A program made the position numbers and the translations under genes. Source: Plantactinospora soyae (GTDB lineage: Bacteria > Actinomycetota > Actinomycetes > Mycobacteriales > Micromonosporaceae). From it: DNA of 64,000 nt. Location of the stretch: assembly GCF_014874095.1 (NCBI RefSeq), contig NZ_JADBEB010000001.1, positions 7,068,001-7,132,000 of the forward strand. The letters run 5' to 3'. Shown here piece by piece: positions 15,567-24,550 of the stretch (the stretch's first letter is position 1; every line of letters starts with the position of its first letter). The notes under the pieces were generated by a model. The model ran no database searches and was not told the origin of the DNA. It saw only the letters and a program-made list of their open reading frames with translations.

Positions 15567-17269
15567 GCGTTGGGCCCTCCCGGTCGTACGACGGGCCCTC
15601 CCGCTTGGACGACCGGCGGGAACGGCAGCACCGCGACGGCGACGTTGTCGTGTCCGCCGGCCTCCACGGCGAACCGGGTCAGGTCCCGGGCGATCGCGAT
15701 CGGGGCGGGACCACCGGGTCCCGGCACCCGGGCGGCCAACGCGGGCGCGTTGGGCAGGTAGTGCGACAACCCGTCGGAGCAGAGCACCAGCCGTCCCGGC
15801 CGGTTCGGCTGGAACGTCATCACCTGCGGCTCCGCGTCGCTGGAGTCCGCGCCGAGCCAACGGATCAGCGCCTTCGAGGTGGGATCCAGCTCGGCACCGG
15901 GCGGCACCGGGCGGCCGGCCCGGATCTGTCCGACCACCGAGTCGTCGATGGTGAGGCAGACGGCCTCGTTCACCGCGCCATCGGGGCCGAGCCAGTACGC
16001 CCGACTGTCGCCGATCCAGCCGATCGACACCGAGCCGACGGTGACCACCGCGCAGACGAACGTACAGCTCGGCGGCACCTGCCCATCGTCGCTGGCGGCG
16101 GTCGCCCGGGCCGCGGTGGCGGCGGCCCGGCCGCTGGCGATGATCGCGTCGGGGGCGTTGGCACCGGCCGACAGCGCCGACAGCATGGCCGTCAGACCGG
16201 CTTCCGTCGCCGCGTGCGCGGCCACGTCGGCGCGCAACGAGGTCGATACCCCGTCACACACGACGGCCGCGATCGTCTGTCCGAGTCGGCCGATCGCGAC
16301 GGCGTCCTCGTTGCGCCGTCGCCGGGCCTTGTCGGTGACCGCGGCGACCGGGCCGAGGTCCAGGTCCGCCCGGTCCCGGCCGACGAGCCACCGCTGTCCA
16401 CAGTGGTCACAAAGGCCCGGGTTGCCCACCGGCGGTTTACCGCACCCTGGACAGGGTTGACCGACCGCCCGGGACGAGAGCCAGGGGTCGGCCGTCGCGC
16501 CGGAACCGGACTGGCTCTGCGGAGCGGTCGCCGTGGGTGCTGGCTGCGCCGGTACACCCCAGCCGGCCGGCGCGCCCGGGGCGCTCCACCCGGCAGGCGC
16601 CGGGGGTGGGGGCGGCGGACCCCATCCGGCCGGTGCGGGCGGTGCCGCCGGTACGGACGGCGCTGCCGGTGCCGCGGGTGTGCTCCAGGCGGCCGGGCGG
16701 GGCACGGCGACCGGGCCGGACGACACGCTCCAGACCCCGGTCGTGGACGAGCCGGTCGGTGCCGCCGATCCACCCCAGCTCGTGGCCCCGGTCGCTCCGG
16801 GCGATCCGTGCGTCGGCCCGGCGGGCGAGTACTGCCCGGGAGGGGCGGTCGGCCCCGACGGCGCGAACGGACCGGGAGGTGTGGCCGGGCTCGGATGACC
16901 GACCGGCCCGGCGGGCCGCAGGGGTTCCGGTACACCGGCCGTTCCGGTCGGCCGGAACGCTTCGGTGGGTCCGGCCAGCGCCGCGAGCCGGGAGAGCTCG
17001 GTCTGCGACGACGACCCGGTGGACCCCGCCAACGCGGTCAGCCGGGACAACTCGGTCGCGCCGGACGGCTCGGGCGCCGACGACGGTCGTAGCCCGCCGG
17101 ACTCCCCCGCCGCCCAGGCCGGTGACCCGGTCGGCTCCGCCGCCGCGACGCGCTCCAGTTCCCGACCGCACACCTCGCAGTACCGGTGCTCCGGCGCGTC
17201 CGGCGGGCCGTGCTCGGGGCAGGGTTTGGCCGTGCTGCCGGCCGCGCCGGTACTACCCGTGGCCGTCAT
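15563..17269 (-). CDS. PP2C-type Ser/Thr phosphatase with zinc ribbons
   Basis: This 568-residue protein starts with a Cys/His ribbon ('PCPEHG' then 'YCEVCGRELE'). A linker of about 200 residues rich in Pro, Ala, Thr and Gly follows, then a second ribbon ('PCPGCGKPP' then 'LCDHCGQRW'). The C-terminal PP2C domain has 'RRRRNEDAVAIG', 'AVVCDGVSTS', 'IGDSRAYWLG', 'LCSDGLSHYL' and 'GGHDNVAVAVL', all the metal-binding Asp positions. It should dephosphorylate pThr/pSer in the pathway run by the PknG-like kinase. ATG 17269 overlaps the kinase stop by 4 nt; its own stop overlaps the VWA start. No membrane segment is present, so it is cytosolic. Confidence 0.92.
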   Translation of the reverse strand: MTATGSTGAAGSTAKPCPEHGPPDAPEHRYCEVCGRELERVAAAEPTGSPAWAAGESGGLRPSSAPEPSGATELSRLTALAGSTGSSSQTELSRLAALAGPTEAFRPTGTAGVPEPLRPAGPVGHPSPATPPGPFAPSGPTAPPGQYSPAGPTHGSPGATGATSWGGSAAPTGSSTTGVWSVSSGPVAVPRPAAWSTPAAPAAPSVPAAPPAPAGWGPPPPPPAPAGWSAPGAPAGWGVPAQPAPTATAPQSQSGSGATADPWLSSRAVGQPCPGCGKPPVGNPGLCDHCGQRWLVGRDRADLDLGPVAAVTDKARRRRNEDAVAIGRLGQTIAAVVCDGVSTSLRADVAAHAATEAGLTAMLSALSAGANAPDAIIASGRAAATAARATAASDDGQVPPSCTFVCAVVTVGSVSIGWIGDSRAYWLGPDGAVNEAVCLTIDDSVVGQIRAGRPVPPGAELDPTSKALIRWLGADSSDAEPQVMTFQPNRPGRLVLCSDGLSHYLPNAPALAARVPGPGGPAPIAIARDLTRFAVEAGGHDNVAVAVLPFPPVVQAGGPVVRPGGPNA

Positions 17270-19890
17270 ACCAGCGTCCTCGGCCGGACCGCGTTCGCGT
17301 GGTCGACCAGTGCGATCCGGAGCTCCGGATCCCGGGAGAGCTGGGCCAGCGTCCGGTACGACCGTTCCAGCCCGAACCGGAGGCCCCGCTCGGTGAGATC
17401 GTGCCCCAGGATCCTGGCGTCGGACGTCGGCACCGTACGGCCCCGAACCCAGGCCAGGGCGACCTCCAGCACCTCGATGGTGAGTCGGGTCTGCCGCTCG
17501 ACATCCAGCCCGAGCCGCTCCAACCGGGCGGAGGCCCGCAGCAGCTCGTCAGGGCCGGTCCCGCCGCCACTCAGTCCGGGCAGGCTGGCCCGGACCGCCG
17601 CCACCTGCGCGGCGACGTGCTGGCTCGAACTGTCCGGCACCTGGTCGAGCACGGCGAGCGCGCCCACCCGGTCGCCGACCAGGAACCGGATCCTGGCCAG
17701 CCCGAACGCCGCGCTCAGGTGGCCGCGATCGGCGCGCCACACCCGGTCGTAAAGTCTGGCGGCCAGCTCCCGGTCGCCGGTGCACTCCGCGCTCACGGCC
17801 AACGCCAGCCGGGCCGCCGGCTCCCCCGGCAACACGTCGTACACGGCGTCGAACGCCACCCGGGCCTCGGCGGGGCGGTTCGCCGTCAGCGCCGCGATCC
17901 CCCGGTACCAGTCCACCCGCCAGTCGAACGGGTCGGCCGCGGCCAGGCGATCCAGGTCGGCGCCCGCCCCGGCCAGGTCACCCCGCTCGATCCGGGCTCC
18001 GGCCAGCCGGAGCGCCACCTCCACGCTGCGTACCGGTGCCGCCGTCAACTGCCGGACCAGTTCCGCGGGGTCGGTCGCGCCGAGCGAGGCGAGGAATCCG
18101 GCCCCCGGGTCGAGCACGTCGACCTGTGGCAGCGGTAGCGCGGCGGCCACCGCCGCCGGGGCCGGCGCTATCGAGCCGGGCGGCACCCCACCGCCGGCTC
18201 CCCAGGCCCGACCGGCGACGGCCCGGTTGACCTCGCCCGCGTCGGTGCCGAACGCGCGTCGCTCCGGGGTGAACTGCCGGGACACCGCCGGTCGGGGTAC
18301 GCCGTCCGCGGCCGAGAGCACCTCCCGCAGGACGCCGAGCAGTTGCTCGCTCATCTCGGCCGCGCTCTGGAACCGTCGATCGGGATCGGGATGCGTCGCA
18401 CGCCGGAGCAGCCGGTGGTACGACATCTCGGCGGCGAACAGCGGGGCGTCGGACGGTTCCGGCAGCCGGTTGGCGAAGGTCGTCGAGAAGCCACGGAAGT
18501 CGAGGCTGAGCACGGCCAGCGCCCGACCCACGGTGTAGATGTCGGAGGCGACCGACGGTCCGAAGGTGCCGACCTCCGGCGCCTGGTAGCCGGGAGTGCC
18601 GAAAATGGCGCTGGCGCTGTCGTCGACGTGTCGTACCGCGCCCAGGTCGAGAAGTTTGAGCTGCTCCTCGGCGTGGATCACGTTGTCCGGTTTGAAGTCG
18701 CAGAACAACAGGTTCCGGTCGTGCAGGTAGTCCAGCGCCGGCAGGATCTCCACCCCGTACGCGATCACCTCGGGCAGTGGCAGGGCCCGCTGGCCGCTGT
18801 CGCGGCGCCGGGAGAGCAGCATGTCCCGCAGGGACTGGCCACCGACGTACTCCATGACGATGTAGCCGACCGGGGTGCCGGTGCGCGGGTCGGGATGCTC
18901 CACGAAATCGTGGATCTTGACGATGTTCGGGTGGTCCAACTCGACCAGGAACCGACGCTCGGCCACCGCAGAGGCCATCGCGTCGGCGTCCGAGGTGTTG
19001 ATGAGTCCCTTCAGGACCACCCAACGGTCGCTGACCGTGTCGCTGACGTTCCGGTCCCGGGCCAGATAGATCCAGCCCAGGCCGCCGTACGCAAGGGCGC
19101 CGAGGATCTCGTACCGCCCGTTGATGATGTCGCCCGCGCCGAGCCTGGGGAGAAAGGAGAATCGGCTGCCGCAGTGCGGACAGAAGCCCTCGGCCCGGCC
19201 GGGCTTGCCGTCGCGGCCCCGACCCACCGGCTTCTCGCAGCTGATGCAGAACCGCCGCGACTCGGCGACCTTCGGCTCGGACATCACCGCCGTGGCCGGA
19301 TCCCGCAGTGGCACCCGGGCGATGTCCACCAGGCCGGCGCCGAGCCCGCCCCGGGCCGCACTGCGGGACCGGGTCGATCCCCGCGTGCCGGAGTTCGCCG
19401 TGCCCCGGCTGGGCATTGTGCCGAGGCCTGTCGGGCCGGTGCCCGTCGACGCCGGGCCTCTGCCGGTGCCGGTCGACGCCGGCCCCGTACCCGTGGACGC
19501 CGGGCCTGGACCGTGGCCTGACGACGCCGGCCCGACCCCCACACCCGGCGCCGGTCCGGCGCCGGCACTCGGCACCGCCGCCCGCCCGGTCCCGGTCGGC
19601 ACCGCGGCCCGCCCCCGACCGGTCGGCGCGGCGGCCCGCCCGGTACCCGTCAGCGCGCCGGTACCGGTCGCCGTCGAGGTCGCACCGGCAGCCGACGACA
19701 GCCCACCGCCACCCGTGGACGGCGCGAACGCGCCCGTGCTGGTGGGTGCCACGCCCGCACCTTCGGCACCGGTCGAGCCGGTGCCGTCCGGGCCGGCTCC
19801 GGGCACCGGTACCCGACGTCCACAGTCATCGCAGTATCCGTCGGGGAGGTAGGAGCCTGGGCAACCGGGCCGCAGGCAGCGGGTGCTCAT
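17266..19890 (-). CDS. pknG: PknG-type serine/threonine protein kinase
   Basis: This 874-residue kinase has the PknG order. Residues 5-23 form an extra ribbon (CLRPGC..YCDDCG). Residues 30-190 are a Gly/Ala/Pro/Thr linker with 'ASTGTG'-type repeats. The rubredoxin-like Cys pairs are at 215/218 and 237/240, followed by the kinase domain (about 260-540) and a TPR-like helical C-terminus (about 600-870). The nucleotide loop is 'AYGGLGWIYLARDRN', very close to mycobacterial PknG. The catalytic Lys is near 294, 'CDFKPDN' carries the catalytic Asp (non-RD), and the Mg loop is 'LDLGAV' as in PknG. In mycobacteria and corynebacteria PknG phosphorylates the FHA proteins GarA/OdhI in response to amino acids sensed by GlnH/GlnX. 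Here GlnX and GlnH lie just upstream, but the FHA partner is downstream. Confidence 0.95.
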   Translation of the reverse strand: MSTRCLRPGCPGSYLPDGYCDDCGRRVPVPGAGPDGTGSTGAEGAGVAPTSTGAFAPSTGGGGLSSAAGATSTATGTGALTGTGRAAAPTGRGRAAVPTGTGRAAVPSAGAGPAPGVGVGPASSGHGPGPASTGTGPASTGTGRGPASTGTGPTGLGTMPSRGTANSGTRGSTRSRSAARGGLGAGLVDIARVPLRDPATAVMSEPKVAESRRFCISCEKPVGRGRDGKPGRAEGFCPHCGSRFSFLPRLGAGDIINGRYEILGALAYGGLGWIYLARDRNVSDTVSDRWVVLKGLINTSDADAMASAVAERRFLVELDHPNIVKIHDFVEHPDPRTGTPVGYIVMEYVGGQSLRDMLLSRRRDSGQRALPLPEVIAYGVEILPALDYLHDRNLLFCDFKPDNVIHAEEQLKLLDLGAVRHVDDSASAIFGTPGYQAPEVGTFGPSVASDIYTVGRALAVLSLDFRGFSTTFANRLPEPSDAPLFAAEMSYHRLLRRATHPDPDRRFQSAAEMSEQLLGVLREVLSAADGVPRPAVSRQFTPERRAFGTDAGEVNRAVAGRAWGAGGGVPPGSIAPAPAAVAAALPLPQVDVLDPGAGFLASLGATDPAELVRQLTAAPVRSVEVALRLAGARIERGDLAGAGADLDRLAAADPFDWRVDWYRGIAALTANRPAEARVAFDAVYDVLPGEPAARLALAVSAECTGDRELAARLYDRVWRADRGHLSAAFGLARIRFLVGDRVGALAVLDQVPDSSSQHVAAQVAAVRASLPGLSGGGTGPDELLRASARLERLGLDVERQTRLTIEVLEVALAWVRGRTVPTSDARILGHDLTERGLRFGLERSYRTLAQLSRDPELRIALVDHANAVRPRTLV

Positions 19891-21140
19891 GGAACGGCTC
19901 CCTTCGCACCGGGCGTCGGGCGCTCGGCGAGGTCGTTGAGTTGACGCTGGTACGCGACCACGGCCCGGGTCGCCGCCGCCAGATCACACGGGCTGGTGTA
20001 GAGCAGATCGCGAGCCAGACGGTACCGGGCGGAGAGGTCGACGTGTTCGATGAGGCCGAGCCGGCCCGCCTTGGCGCGGTAGGCGTCGAGTCGGCCCCGC
20101 AACTCGGCGCGTCGCCGCAACAGCCCGTCGGCCGCTTCGTGCAGCTCGGCCATCCGACACCGGGCGGTCGCGACGGCCTGCTCGACCGCGACCAGTTCCG
20201 TGCCGAGCCGAGGCCATCGACGTTCCCGGTGCAGTTGGTCGAGCTGGTGCAGGTGGGTCCGCAGCGCCGGGTTCGGATCGGGCAGGTCGGGCAGGCCCGG
20301 ATCCGCGATCTTCGTCAGCGCGGCCGCGTAGGTCCGGTTGGTCTCCGTCGTGGCGGCGGCCAGTTCGTCCAGTTCGGCGCCCAGCCGGGCGACCCGGCCG
20401 GAATAGCCGTCCCGCAGGTCGGTCAGCGCGGCGAGTCGATCGGCGAGGCCGGTGACCTGCACGGTCAGCTCCCGGAGCCGGGCCGCGACCGGCCCGTTCC
20501 TGGTCGCGGCGAGCGGGTCACCGAGCGCACTTCCGTACGCCTCCTCGATCTGCCGGCCGAGCCGGGTCAGGTCACCCTCGATCGTCGGGTCGTCGCCGGG
20601 GGCCCCGACCTCTCTCCGAAGCCCCGCGACCGTGGCGATGAGCTGCCCGAACTCCTCGGCGAGCCGGGTCCGCGCCGCTGCCACCTCGGACAACGAACCG
20701 GCCAGCCCGGTCGACTCGGTCTCGATCCGCCGGGCCAGTTCGACCAGCCCCGACGAGCGGGCCGACGGGTCGGCGACGGAATCGTCCAGCACCATCCCGT
20801 CGCCGCCGAGCCGGACCGCCGGCCCCCGGAGCAGCGCGGTGAGTTCCCGTAGCTCGCCGTCGCCCGGTCGGGAACGCCGGGCGCGGACCTCCCGGACCCG
20901 GTGCAGCAGCTCGGAGAACGCGGTGAACTGCGACCAGAGCACGGCGAGGCGGGCCAGCAGCCCGGCGGCGACCCGCGCGGTGTCGCCGTTGTGCGCCGTA
21001 CCACGCAGGACAGCCAGGTCAGGATGGGTGTCCAGGGCGTACATCGCGGCCGAGATCCGGTCGTAGGCCGCACCGAGGTCGGCGATCAACCGGTCGGCCT
21101 CGGTGCGGCTCATCCGTGAGGGCGACACGTTCATCGGCAT
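19887..21140 (-). CDS. coiled-coil/helical protein of the PknG operon
   Basis: This protein of about 417 residues is almost wholly alpha-helical with heptad-like Leu/Ala patterns, for example 'LIATVAGLRREVG', 'LTDLRDGYSGRVARLGAELDELAAAT' split by short turns, and 'ELHEAADGLLRRRAELRGRL'. No catalytic motif, signal or membrane span is visible. Its stop overlaps the pknG start (ATGA). The frame is open to 21206, 2 nt from the glnH stop. I prefer ATG 21140 because the first 22 residues look like spill-over, but no strong ribosome-binding site decides. It sits between the sensor pair and the kinase, so a mechanical or scaffolding link from GlnX/GlnH to PknG is a fair inference. I do not recognise the family. 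Confidence 0.75.
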   Translation of the reverse strand: MPMNVSPSRMSRTEADRLIADLGAAYDRISAAMYALDTHPDLAVLRGTAHNGDTARVAAGLLARLAVLWSQFTAFSELLHRVREVRARRSRPGDGELRELTALLRGPAVRLGGDGMVLDDSVADPSARSSGLVELARRIETESTGLAGSLSEVAAARTRLAEEFGQLIATVAGLRREVGAPGDDPTIEGDLTRLGRQIEEAYGSALGDPLAATRNGPVAARLRELTVQVTGLADRLAALTDLRDGYSGRVARLGAELDELAAATTETNRTYAAALTKIADPGLPDLPDPNPALRTHLHQLDQLHRERRWPRLGTELVAVEQAVATARCRMAELHEAADGLLRRRAELRGRLDAYRAKAGRLGLIEHVDLSARYRLARDLLYTSPCDLAAATRAVVAYQRQLNDLAERPTPGAKGAVP

Positions 21141-21207
21141 ACCTATCCGGTGTCCCGGTGATCGCCACCGGTACGTCGCCACTTCGCACCGAGTTCCACG
21201 AGTCACG

Positions 21208-22197
21208 CTAGTCCCGATAACGGGCGACCGGTGGGGAAGGCGCGGGGCCCAACGACGTCAACCAGCGGTTGTAGAGCCGACCCCAGGTCCCGTCGGAACG
21301 GATCTTGGCCAGTACGCCGTTGACGAACCGAACCAGTTCCGGCGACTCCTTCGAGATGGCCACCCCGTACGGCTCGTCACTGAACCGGGGCCCGACCACC
21401 TCCGTGTTCGGGTCCTGCGCGGCGAGTCCGGCCAGGATGCTGTCGTCGGTGGACACCGCGACCACCTGGTTCTGCTGCAACAGCACCAGGCAGTCGGTCC
21501 AGTTGACCACCGAGACCGGTGCGGTGCCCTCCTCGGCGATCTTCCGGATCGAGGTGCTGCCCGCCGCCGCGCACACCTTCTTACCGCGCAGGTCCCCGAT
21601 CGTCTTCGCCGCCGAGCCCCGGGTGACCAGGATCCGCTGGCCGGCGGTGAAGTACTCGGTGGAGAAGGAGACCTGCTCCCACCGCTCGCAGTTCATCGTC
21701 ATGGTCCGGACCACCATGTCGACGGTGCCGTCCTGGACCACCTTGATCCGGTCGGCGGAGCTGATCGCTCGGAACTGGATCCGGCCGGGGTCGCCGAAGA
21801 TACCCCGGGCGACTTCCCGGGCGATGTCGATGTCGAAGCCGGTGAGCTGCCCCGTCAACGGGTCACGGAAGCCGAAGTTGTAGCTGTTCTGGTCGACACC
21901 GACCACCAGCCGTCCGCGCTGGGCGATCCGGGACATCGCCGTACCGGACGGCATCTGCCGGGGTGGCGGCAGCGCGCCAGACGGTCGCAGACTGGCCCGT
22001 GGATTGCAGGAACCGGACGCCGCCGCCGGCCCGGTCGGAACGACCGCCGGGTCCTGCATGCCGACCGGGCGAGGCGGTTCGGCGTGGGTGGCGTTGTCGG
22101 GCAGCGCCGGATCGGTGCCACATCCGGCGAGGCTCACCGCGAACACCATCGCTATGGTGCCGGCGAGCAACCGGCCGGCACGGTGCCGGTTTCTCAT
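21208..22197 (-). CDS. glnH: GlnH-like amino-acid-binding lipoprotein
   Basis: This 329-residue extracytoplasmic solute-binding protein (SBP_bac_3) has a lipobox 'SLAGC' with Cys26 as lipidation site. A Pro-rich spacer follows, then 'RLVVGVDQNSYNFGFRD' and 'QLTGFDIDIAREVARGIFG', the classic polar amino-acid-binding lobe start, and 'VVNWTDCLVLLQQNQVVAVSTDDSIL'. Mycobacterial GlnH binds Asp/Glu/Asn and, with GlnX, controls PknG; no ABC permease or ATPase for import is present here. That fits a sensory rather than a transport role. ATG 22197 overlaps the glnX stop (ATGA), which fixes the start although the frame is open further upstream. Confidence 0.92.
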   Translation of the reverse strand: MRNRHRAGRLLAGTIAMVFAVSLAGCGTDPALPDNATHAEPPRPVGMQDPAVVPTGPAAASGSCNPRASLRPSGALPPPRQMPSGTAMSRIAQRGRLVVGVDQNSYNFGFRDPLTGQLTGFDIDIAREVARGIFGDPGRIQFRAISSADRIKVVQDGTVDMVVRTMTMNCERWEQVSFSTEYFTAGQRILVTRGSAAKTIGDLRGKKVCAAAGSTSIRKIAEEGTAPVSVVNWTDCLVLLQQNQVVAVSTDDSILAGLAAQDPNTEVVGPRFSDEPYGVAISKESPELVRFVNGVLAKIRSDGTWGRLYNRWLTSLGPAPSPPVARYRD

Positions 22198-23555
22198 CGA
22201 TACTCCACTATCCGCCGCTGCATGCCGACCGCGGCTCCGATCACCAGCAGGAGGGTCAGTCCGACGATACCGACATCGGTCCCGGTCAGCGCCCGGCCGG
22301 CGCTCTCGGCTTCGCGCTCGAACCGGCCCCCGTTGTGGGTGATCGCCTTGGCGAGTGCCTCGTCGAGTTGGTTGAAGATCGACGCCGTGGTCTGGTCGCC
22401 GGTGCCCACGGTCGCGGCCACCGCCTTCGCGTACTCGCCGCTGTCGTCGAGGATCCGCACGTTGCGATGCGCGGCGGCCCACTCCTTGCTGCGTGCGATC
22501 GCGGTGTCCATCGCCTGCCGGGTGGTCTCGTCCGACGCCGCCGCCCGCGCCTGCGCCAGCAGCCCGCCGGAGCCGTCCGTCCCGGCGAGCCGTTCCATGA
22601 CGACGCCGTAGTTCTCCTCGAACGCCGCACCGTTGCCCCGGGCGACCAGGGTCAGGGCCTCGTCGGCCCGGGCCTGCAGTCCGGCGATCCGCGCCTCGGC
22701 CAGGAGGTTCACCTGGGCGGAACCGTCGTCGCGACTCGCCGCCAGGGATCCGGCCGCCACCAGCGCCGACACGGTGAGCCAGCCCACCAGCAGTACCGTT
22801 GCTCCGGTCGCGACGAGCAGCCCCACGTTGAGCAGCCGATTGGTGCGCCGGGTGAGGTGGACCTGCACCAGTACCAGGCCGGCCAGGGTGAGCACGCCCA
22901 GCAGCACCGCGACCCACGGGAAGCCCGCCGCGCGGTCCCGGGCGTCGTCGAGTTCGCCGGAGGCCGCCGCGTAGAGCTCCTGGGCCGCCGGCAGCAGTTC
23001 GGTCCGCATCAGCCCCGAGGCTTCCTGCAGATAGGCCACGCCCAGAGGCAGGCCCTGCCGGTTGTACGTCCGAGCGGTCTCCACCAGGCCGGCGTACACC
23101 GGCAACCGGGCGGTGATCCGGGCGATCGCCGTGGCGCCCCGACCCTCGTCGGCGGCGGCCGCCGAAACGATGGTCAGCGCCGCGGCGGCGTCGGCGAGGT
23201 CCCGCTGGTAGCGGTCCCGCAGGGCCGGCGGTTCCAGACCGTTGGACAGGAACGCGCTCGCGGCGGTCGCGTCGGCGTCGGACAGCGCCCGGTACAGGCT
23301 CTGCGCCGCGACCGCCAGTTCGCCGCTGCGGGCGGTGACTCCCCGGACCAGGTCCGCGCGCTGCCGGACACCGACCAGCGCGACCACACCGGCGATCAGG
23401 CCCAGCACGACCACGGCGGCCAGGATGGCGGTGAGCCGGCCGGGGGTCTGCCGCAGCGGCGCGGTGACCCGGCGCAGCGTGGCCGGTGGGCGGGGTTGCG
23501 GCGCGACGGCCAACTGGCCTCGCGGGACAGCGACCGCCGACCCGTGCGAACCCAC
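22194..23555 (-). CDS. glnX: GlnX-like transmembrane amino-acid sensor partner
   Basis: This 453-residue membrane protein has four predicted spans: about 41-65 ('LTAILAAVVVLGLIAGVV'), about 215-240 ('WVAVLLGVLTLAGLVLVQV'), about 250-275 ('LLVATGATVLLVGWLTVSAL') and near the C-terminus ('VGIVGLTLLLVIGAAVGM'). Two long extracellular helical domains lie between spans 1-2 and 3-4. This topology is that of mycobacterial GlnX, which passes the GlnH ligand signal to cytoplasmic PknG. It heads the operon. GTG 23555 is chosen because GGGGAGG (23561-23567) lies directly upstream; ATG 23570 would place that motif inside the coding region. The C-terminus ends in a short basic tail. Confidence 0.88.
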   Translation of the reverse strand: MGSHGSAVAVPRGQLAVAPQPRPPATLRRVTAPLRQTPGRLTAILAAVVVLGLIAGVVALVGVRQRADLVRGVTARSGELAVAAQSLYRALSDADATAASAFLSNGLEPPALRDRYQRDLADAAAALTIVSAAAADEGRGATAIARITARLPVYAGLVETARTYNRQGLPLGVAYLQEASGLMRTELLPAAQELYAAASGELDDARDRAAGFPWVAVLLGVLTLAGLVLVQVHLTRRTNRLLNVGLLVATGATVLLVGWLTVSALVAAGSLAASRDDGSAQVNLLAEARIAGLQARADEALTLVARGNGAAFEENYGVVMERLAGTDGSGGLLAQARAAASDETTRQAMDTAIARSKEWAAAHRNVRILDDSGEYAKAVAATVGTGDQTTASIFNQLDEALAKAITHNGGRFEREAESAGRALTGTDVGIVGLTLLLVIGAAVGMQRRIVEYR

Positions 23556-23570
23556 CCGTAACCTCCCCAT

Positions 23571-23983
23571 TCGAGCAACCGGAACGGCGCGCCGCAGGCA
23601 GACGCCGGCGGTCAGATCTTGACGACCGGCTTCAAGGTAACCAATCGGCTCAACCGGCGGGGGGCGGCCCCGACGATCCCGGGAAGCCTACGGCCGCCCA
23701 CCGACGCTCGTAACCCGGCACCGTCCACTATCGGCAGGGCGGCCCGGAACGGCCGTCGGTCCGGTGTCGGCTCTCGATCTCCCGGCCCAGTTCCCGGAGG
23801 GCGGCCGGGAGGCGGACTCGTGATCGGGTGGAGGCCACGCGACGCGGCGAGCAGCGTACCCGCGTCGGGCGGCGACCGCCCCGTCACCCCCGGCGGCGGC
23901 TGATCCCCACCTGCGTCGCGAAAGGTCGTGGCGACCACCGGCTCACCGGCGGTCGCCACGACCGGTCGTCGGGCGGGTCGGGG
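23571..23983. other. 413-nt gap with the PknG-operon promoter region
   Basis: There is no supported gene. The right end holds the terminator-like hairpin of the snapalysin gene (23924-23963). The left part must contain the glnX-operon promoter, but I find no clear hexamer pair. Plus-strand frames here are shadow-like. Confidence 0.45.
23924..23963 (-). terminator. hairpin 3' of the snapalysin gene
   Basis: GGTCGTGGCGACC (23924-23936) and GGTCGCCACGACC (23951-23963) form a perfect 13-bp stem with a 14-nt loop, 20 nt past the minus-strand stop at 23984. Confidence 0.7.
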
Positions 23984-24550
23984 TCAGCCGTTGGTCCAGA
24001 CGTACGTGCCGGCGACGGTCCGCGCCGAACCGCGGGCGTACGCGGGTACGAGGGCACCGGCGAACAACGAGTCCACCCGGGCCGCCTCCGCCGCGCTCGG
24101 GTACGCGTTCCGGCAGGAGACCGGGGCGCTGCTGCCGGACATCAGATCGGAGCAGAGTCCGGTCCTGCGGTCCGGCAGCCCGAGAATGTGCCCGAGTTCG
24201 TGGGTCGCGATCCGGGTCCGGTCGTACCCCTGGTCCACCGCCTGCCAGCCCATGTAGATCCGGCCGGAGCCGAGCCCGGTGACGTACGCGCGGGGCCAGC
24301 CGTTGTCCACCTGGATGGTGACCGTCGCCGGGGTGCCGGCCACCAGCCTGACGTTGCTCACCCTGCTGTTCCAGATCTGGGCGGCCTGGGTGAAGTTGGT
24401 GGTGAACTCCCCTGCCCGGCTGGCGTCGTAGTAGACCGTCCGCGCGGCGGGGGCGGCGACCGCCGGCGCGGCGACGACCTGGGTGCCGGTCAGGGACGCG
24501 GCCAGGGCGAGGAGGCCGAGCGCGGCCCGGAGGGCGTGGCGTCTGAGCAT
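23984..24550 (-). CDS. snapalysin-family secreted metalloprotease (M7)
   Basis: This 188-residue exported zinc protease has a signal peptide ('AALGLLALAASLTGTQVVAAPAVAA', cut near 30-35). The diagnostic 'ATHELGHILGLPD' carries the HExxHxxGxxD zinc site of snapalysins, with Asp as third ligand. 'LCSDLMSG' contains the Met-turn. Two Cys (in GLCSD and VSCRN) probably form a disulfide. The size matches small neutral proteases of streptomycetes. ATG 24550 follows AAGGAG at good spacing. In streptomycetes snapalysin genes are usually next to a LysR regulator; here the divergent neighbour is a LacI-type regulator, which may or may not control it. Confidence 0.92.
   Translation of the reverse strand: MLRRHALRAALGLLALAASLTGTQVVAAPAVAAPAARTVYYDASRAGEFTTNFTQAAQIWNSRVSNVRLVAGTPATVTIQVDNGWPRAYVTGLGSGRIYMGWQAVDQGYDRTRIATHELGHILGLPDRRTGLCSDLMSGSSAPVSCRNAYPSAAEAARVDSLFAGALVPAYARGSARTVAGTYVWTNG

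Noticed and set aside
10067-17092. Long plus-strand frames opposite the S15 peptidase, VWA and PP2C genes
   Set aside because: Composition is Arg/Gly/Pro-rich and motif-free; the minus-strand readings have complete catalytic motifs.
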